64,000 nucleotides of DNA from Plakobranchus ocellatus (taxonomy: Eukaryota; Mollusca; Gastropoda; Plakobranchidae), in contig BLXT01001848.1 in NCBI GenBank assembly GCA_019648995.1, positions 3,197,523-3,261,522 on the forward strand. Direction: 5' to 3'. Positions within the stretch are counted from its first letter, which is position 1. Each line of letters opens with the position of its first letter. Positions 59,062 through 64,000 of this stretch are shown here, one piece after another. Under the pieces are notes generated by a model. The model was given only the letters and a program-made list of their open reading frames with translations. It made no database searches and was not told the origin of the DNA. A program made the position numbers and the translations under genes.

Positions 59062-60949
59062 TACTGGAATATGATCTGAATCACAGTCGGCTCCCGGCAG
59101 TGACTTCGATGTTTTGACAGCGTTTCGGAATCTTTCCTGAATGAGGATGTAATCTATTATGTTTCTACTTCTATCTCCAGGGCTCTTTCAAGTCCACTGT
59201 CGCCTAAGGTGGTTTTGATACCAAGTATTTGTGATGGTAAAATCATTGACTTGGCACAATTCAATTAGCCTACTTCCACGTTCATTTACAGTCCCTATGC
59301 CATTGGGTCCAACATCTTCTACTCTTTCATCCCCAACTTTTGCAATGAAATCTCCCATTGCTATTATGATGCCCTGGGATTTTAGATAGCCTATTTGACC
59401 ACACAATGAATCACAGCAGCCAGAAACATTTTATCTGATCAGGCTTGCCAGTGCAAAGCTTCAAGTCAAAGTTTCTTATTGTTCATATAAGTGCGGCACT
59501 CAGGGGTGATTTTCTTTATTTCTGAAATAATACCTTTATAGATCTTTTATTTGTTATATATGACCCCCAAAAAAAGATATAAACAACCAAAATGACTTTT
59601 TCTTCAATTACCGTTGGCATGGCAACCGAAAAAAATGTCGGCCATCTTGGATATAAACATAATTTTCAAAGTGTTATAACTTCGGATTTAAATAAGATAT
59701 CAACTTTTTCTAAACAGGAATATGTTTTTATGCTAAATTTGAAGATTTTCATGCAGGCTTTTGTTGTTAAAAAGAAAAGGGAAATTTTAATGAAACTTTG
59801 AAAAGTATACATAAATAGCATCAAATTTTTGGATACATAAAAAATTTTTGTAAACAAATTATAGATGCGATTCCAAAAAACCCACATGAAAAGCAAGATA
59901 TTACTGCCCTAAAACTTCATGACAAGTTTTAGACAAATCTTATGGAAAACACCAAAGTTATGAAAGCATTTGCCAAAAAAAAAAAAAAAAAAAAACCTCA
60001 TTTTGAGAAAATGGCCTATAAAGTCTGAGCAAAAATATTTTCGTTTTCTGACAAATTATGCGACACCTGCTCCATATGATGGGCCTCTTTCAGCTCTCTC
60101 AAAGTCTTCCTGTTGCACCCGTCTCCTTTCGGCCATTTTCTTACGTCCAGTTCATACTGATGGTCACTCACGCACTACAATGGCTAAAAACTTCACCTAA
60201 AAGCCAACAAAGCATTATATAAACAAATTAACATAAGAACAGGTGATCTCTGTGTCATGCTCTGACATCTGATCTTGCCTCGATTTCATTGGGTAGTAAA
60301 AGCTTGCGGAACTGATGGTCATGCACAAACTAAGGAACCAGAAGTCTCCTTATACAAATTCTACCCCTCGTAGTAAAAACCTTGGGAACTAGGACAGACG
60401 CTCCATATATGGTAATGATTCATGAATGGAGCTCTTCTAACTGTACAAAACTACCCTCAGTAAAAATCTTACCCAGTGACCCAAATTGACCTCAGAGCCC
60501 CCTTTTCCAGGAGCCACACTTGCCCTTAAATTTTGAATGCATGGTGTAATTTCTTTGGAACTGCTCAAATTCATGTCAATTTCCTTAATCTCACAAACAC
60601 ACTTGTAATTGATGTTTCAAACACAAATATTTTACAAGCATCATCTCTCTATGTAGCATGTCCAGCTTGGGATGAAGCCTTCACTAAAGCAATTGTGCCC
60701 TGTGCAAATATTCTCCTTTACTACTTCCACCCACAGGTAATCTGCTATGTCCTGGCCCCTTACTCTCTTTGGACAACCTCTTTTCCTGTTTCTTGTTATT
60801 TTATTACAATGCCTTCAACAATAATTTCCTAAATGTTTTCTTTAACCTTTATATGTTTCAAGTATTTCATTTTCCTTTTCTTTTCCAAGAGATTAACTGG
60901 ACTGATCTTTACTTGTTCACTTCAAGCGCTGTACCCTACAATTAATTTT

Positions 60950-61560
60950 AAGATGTATAGTAGAATTACTCTCAGACCATTCAAAAACAGTCAATCTTTA
61001 TCTGCTTGACCTGCCTCCTAGTCAAACTTCAACTTCCAGACTTAAGAATCTTTCTCAGACAAATGAACTGAGTTGAAGTTGCATCATATTGCAGTAACTT
61101 CATTAAATCTACCTTCATTCTGAACATGATATTTCCAGTTGATTGGGTTTTTTATACAGAGTGGCATGTGAATCTGTGCAGTTACTGGATTACCTTCAAA
61201 AACATTTGTGCAGACCCAAAGCCCAGAAAATGAGAAAGAAAATTCCGTTCATTTGTGATATCAAATAATCACCAATTAAAAATTTAATCAAAGAAATGCT
61301 GTCTTTCAAAAAGCATTTTCATTTTGTTTATGATTCTGTTCCAGGACTTTTAGTTCATATGAATGCAAAAGAATGTACACTTCTTCACTTGGAAACTGAA
61401 GCAGTGATCATTCAATCTCCTTTAAGAAGTACACTACAATAAGGCTGTGTTTTAACTCCTTGATTTCACATTTTTGTTCTTCGAATTTTACTTGTTTTTA
61501 TAGTATTCTTGAGATTTTGTATTTTACATTTAATATTGGGTGGATTAAATTTCCTTTGGA
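60950..61560 (+). mobile_element. Possible very decayed non-LTR reverse transcriptase
   Basis: Plus-strand translation gives scattered family-like pieces in order: SDHSKTVNLYLLDLPP, then YDSVPGLLV, then LQ-stop-GCVLTP (compare LPQGCVLTP of RT block 5). Several stops intervene. The matches are short and may be chance. Confidence 0.3.
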
Positions 61561-62287
61561 AAAAAAATTAAAAGAAACACTGCTCAGTGAGCAGTTCAGG
61601 AAAACTTACTTATTGTCATAAAGTTTGCCTTCTTTCATGTGTGAAAGAATGTTTTTCTTCATCTGTTCATTTGAATGGGTAAACATGCTTGTCACTGTAA
61701 ATACAAGTTAGTATTTACGTCTGTGCACACGATCAGCTGACTGTGAGAGGTCATCAGGTCAAGCTAGCTAACTAGTGGAGGTCAGTGTGACCCAGTTTAG
61801 GCATTTTCATAGACTGTGTCAAAAAAATTCGTAATAAATCTGAATTTGTTTCTTTGACAATTGTTTGTGATTACACAGATTTTGCAGCTGATTTCTATAC
61901 AGCTTTCAAAAAAAGTATAGCACATATCAAAGCAGATAGGAAAGGTATGATCTTCCTTATAATAAAAAATTGCTTCAGTGATCAAATCATCTTAATAACT
62001 GAACAAAACAAAACTGTTCCTCACAAAGTAAAGACCTAAAAAAGCCTTAACTCTCCACCTTGTAAATTGTGTTAATTTTTTCCGCACTGGAAACACGCAG
62101 AGTGGCACTGATTTACCACCTGCCAAGTCTGCTAAGGCCTGCCCGCCGCTGTATGACAGGTCATTATCCTAATAATTAAGTGCTTAGCGTTTAAGTCTCC
62201 TAGAGGCTAAAAGAGCAATGAGTGGGCAGTAAAATGAAGATGTTTCTCTACATGGCATTAAAATGCAATAAAATTGTATGCATGGGT

Positions 62288-62470
62288 GCGAGCAAACAAA
62301 GTTGAACTGGCCAGCAACAAGTGATCAAATCCTTTAGTGGCCTGAAAGAGCGCCTACTGCTACTATAAAAATCCTATATTTTTCATTCGATCCAAAAAAA
62401 ATGCAAACTATATGTATTTTAGAGTGGCTCTTAGATTCACCTAATATATCTAAATTTGATCAAATCTATA
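62288..62470 (+). repeat. Dispersed repeat, copy 2 (first copy at 22197-22440)
   Basis: Blocks shared in order with copy 1: GTGGCCTGAAAGAGCGCCTA, TGCTACTATA, ATGCAAACTATATGTATTTT and AGAGTGGCTCTTAGATT. It is shorter than copy 1 by a segment of about 60 bp after CTACTATA. Confidence 0.7.
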
Positions 62471-63182
62471 AAACATGTCAATGTTGTTAAATCTAGAGGT
62501 TAAAAAAGGCTCAAGACTAGATCTAGTGAATGAAATATTAATTTGAATTTACTAGGTCTTACAGAAGTTACACCAATAAAGCTATGTATAATCCTAAAAG
62601 AGTATATCAAGCTATCTTGTCTATCTAAGCCACAACAACTAAAATAAATCTGCGACTAAATATGCATCTATATACTTGCAATCATCAAGATATAGATATA
62701 TGGATGCTGACACATCTTTAAAATTATGAGTGGATAGCAATAATATTCTCAATATAATTGTTCAGAGGATGCATGGAACTAACCCATGGTGAGTGTGAAA
62801 ATGTACTATGTTGTTCGCGTTAAAAATAAAAATGACCTGATAATTTTGAAGTAGAGGTAAGCGCTTCTCTGTGTAGAACATGTGTAAACCAGAAACTTCA
62901 AGCCTGAGATTGATTTGCCTTGTAAAAGAAAATCTAGGAAAATTCAAGGCAATATGATAGTTTGGTACCATTCATTTTAAAAGGGCTGTGTGCCTTCCAA
63001 TCAAAATATTTTCTTCCATACTTTAACAATCGCTTTTCTTTCTTGTTTCATAGTGCCAAACACATCAAAAAGAAGCTGTTTTAAAAAAAATCACTTTCAA
63101 AAATAATTTGAAAATTACCTTTAAAAATTATTTGGTGCAGAGACCGTTCTAGGAAAAAAAAAAGTTGAATAAATTTTTATAC

Positions 63183-63350
63183 CTTCTTCTCCACTTTGCG
63201 TATTTCTCCCATGACTTGAGTCAAACTAGAGGCTGGCAAACTTCCTGCTGAGGTTGAACCCACAGCAATCTCAAGCTCCACCAATTTTTGCACTGTCCAT
63301 GCCAAATGTGGCTCCATTAGCAAACTTAGGTGACTGGCAAACATATCTTG
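63183..63350 (-). CDS. TRAF: TRAF adaptor exon, most 5' in the window (coiled coil)
   Basis: A 168-bp exon, phase 0. Acceptor GTCATCAGTTTCAG, donor AAGAAG|GTATAA. It encodes QDMFASHLSLLMEPHLAWTV, QKLVELEIAVGSTSAGS, then LTQVMGEIRKVEKK. A helix with the FxxHLSLL pattern usual just after the last TRAF-type zinc finger starts the coiled coil. A Gly/Ser break follows, then a second helix leading into the next exon. An alternative acceptor six bases upstream (CATCAG) would add two residues in the same frame. The RING and zinc fingers, which give TRAF2/3-type proteins their ubiquitin-ligase-related function, lie beyond the window. Confidence 0.85.
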
Positions 63351-64000
63351 CTGAAACTGATGACAGATTATTCCAACATGATGTGAACATTGCGATCGCA
63401 TGTACTTTCACATAGATGCAAAATATATTAACATTATATATATCTCATACAGGACTTGCTCATAATCTAAAATAAAAAAATTTACAGACACAAACCAGAA
63501 TTTACAGGTTTTTTTCTATAAATACAAAAAGAAAAGTGCAAAGATACAAATAAGAATTTTACAGGTTTTCTCAACCAATACAAAAGAAAAATACAAGGAC
63601 AAAAACCAGAATTTTACAGTTTTTTTCCTACCAATTCAAAAAGAAAAATATAGTCCCCACCATTCAATTTAAATTCGGATAAAATTTTGATCAATAAGAA
63701 TTTCCATCTAGCAACAAATACTTTTCTATAAAAATGCTTCGCTTAATATATAAATTAAACGAGGCTTACCTATTAGCTGAAGTATAATTGTGATTCTGTT
63801 TTCCTGTAATATTCCGTAGGGTTCAACTGAGAGATATGTACATGCGCAGTTGATCCACATTTTAGCGACGACAAAGTGGTCTTATTAAGATGTGAGGTTG
63901 AATCTGATAAGCCATCGCCATTCACATCCAACAATGGAGATCTCAAGAGCTCATATTCTATACAACTATACAATGATTAATCAAATGTAGCATAGGGAGG
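63351..64000. other. TRAF intron upstream of the first visible exon
   Basis: AT-rich, with a threefold imperfect repeat of about 60 bp (AGAATTTACAGGTTTTTT-like) at 63490-63650. No further exon was confirmed. Confidence 0.45.

Larger units (their letters stand above)
52850..59412 (-). mobile_element. RTE-clade LINE split by a 4.1-kb hAT-like element
   Basis: Minus strand. The endonuclease end (IIIAMGDFIAKVGDERVED, about 59400-59190) is followed by the linker and RT fingers and palm (59061-57860). After the insert come the YADDTVLIAES palm block (53752-53426), YLGYLITSDGRCTSEI (about 53440), YGSECWTINKEIEKKIE and QRQLQFLGHVCRHKGL (53281-52979), and a (TGA)n 3' tail at 52850. The insert falls after DFKPIK and before CVRQGCVMPPDLFN, in the middle of the RT. 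The 5' part of the endonuclease is missing, so the copy was truncated near 59412. Few frameshifts apart from the insertion, so it is fairly young. Confidence 0.93.
59413..63182. other. TRAF intron 1, first part
   Basis: AT-rich. It holds a possible decayed LINE fragment (60950-61560) and a dispersed repeat (62288-62470). A 26-codon minus-strand frame starts at 60136 (MAERRRVQQEDFERAERG). It has protein-like composition but weak donor sequence, and is not part of the TRAF coding chain. Confidence 0.4.

Noticed and set aside
60056-60136. 26-codon frame MAERRRVQQEDFERAERG as a TRAF coding exon
   Set aside because: The flanking TRAF exons already join into a continuous coiled coil, and the would-be donor is weak (GTGTCG). 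Left as an unassigned frame.
63773-63973. Minus-strand frame (LRSPLLDVNGDGLSDSTS) followed by a good donor (TAATAG|GTAAGC), as a possible upstream TRAF exon
   Set aside because: All visible TRAF introns are phase 0, and in that frame the sequence ends TAA TAG before the donor, so it cannot join the next exon. It lacks zinc-finger residues.
1-64000. CRISPR arrays, bacterial operons, rRNA genes and functional tRNA genes
   Set aside because: None seen. The tRNA-like heads are parts of SINEs.

Overview
The window is AT-rich eukaryotic DNA from an invertebrate. A gastropod mollusc is the likeliest source: the transposon mix fits, and it includes an element whose N-terminus resembles the RAG1 N-terminal region, a type reported from the sea slug Aplysia (N-RAG-TP). 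The species is an inference only.

Host gene. Seven exons of one TRAF adaptor gene (TNF-receptor-associated factor, TRAF2/3/5 type) lie on the minus strand between 63350 and 12775. Together they give 343 codons: a coiled coil followed by a complete TRAF-C/MATH domain and a stop codon. Every intron is phase 0. The RING and TRAF-type zinc fingers must lie beyond position 64000. The gene fills over 50 kb because its introns are packed with transposons.

Mobile elements, left to right. 395-1120: a rearranged mariner with duplicated inverted 3' ends. 2220-2475: a near-perfect foldback. 4435-6059: a decayed Tigger/pogo element. 7420-10470: a decayed LINE with a restriction-like endonuclease, carrying a 151-bp Tigger-type MITE. 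16460-19819: a deleted CMC-type (EnSpm/Mirage/Chapaev) element with a Tigger-type element inside its right terminal repeat. 24-28 kb: SINEs and a hAT relic. 29590-38565: an I-superfamily LINE with RNase H, split by a 4.1-kb CMC-type element at 34066-38195. 38783-39604: a small hAT. 46.1 kb: another SINE. 49760-50364 and 52850-59412: two RTE LINE copies. The larger RTE copy is split by a 4.1-kb hAT-like element at 53760-57853, which itself carries a nearly intact mariner at 55865-57236.

Most notable. The element at 34066-38195 has CAC-starting inverted termini (CACTG.. / CACAG.., compare the RSS heptamer CACAGTG). It encodes an N-terminal Cys-rich region matching the RAG1 N-terminus in motif order (CRICGN, CVKC, CTIC) and a core with D, D, CxxC and E blocks that can be laid against the RAG1/CMC DDE core. 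The coding region is split into about six frames, several shifts falling in A-runs. Other points are a set of hAT-like elements with 6-bp target duplications and CTGG termini, and layered insertions that fix the relative order of transposon activity.
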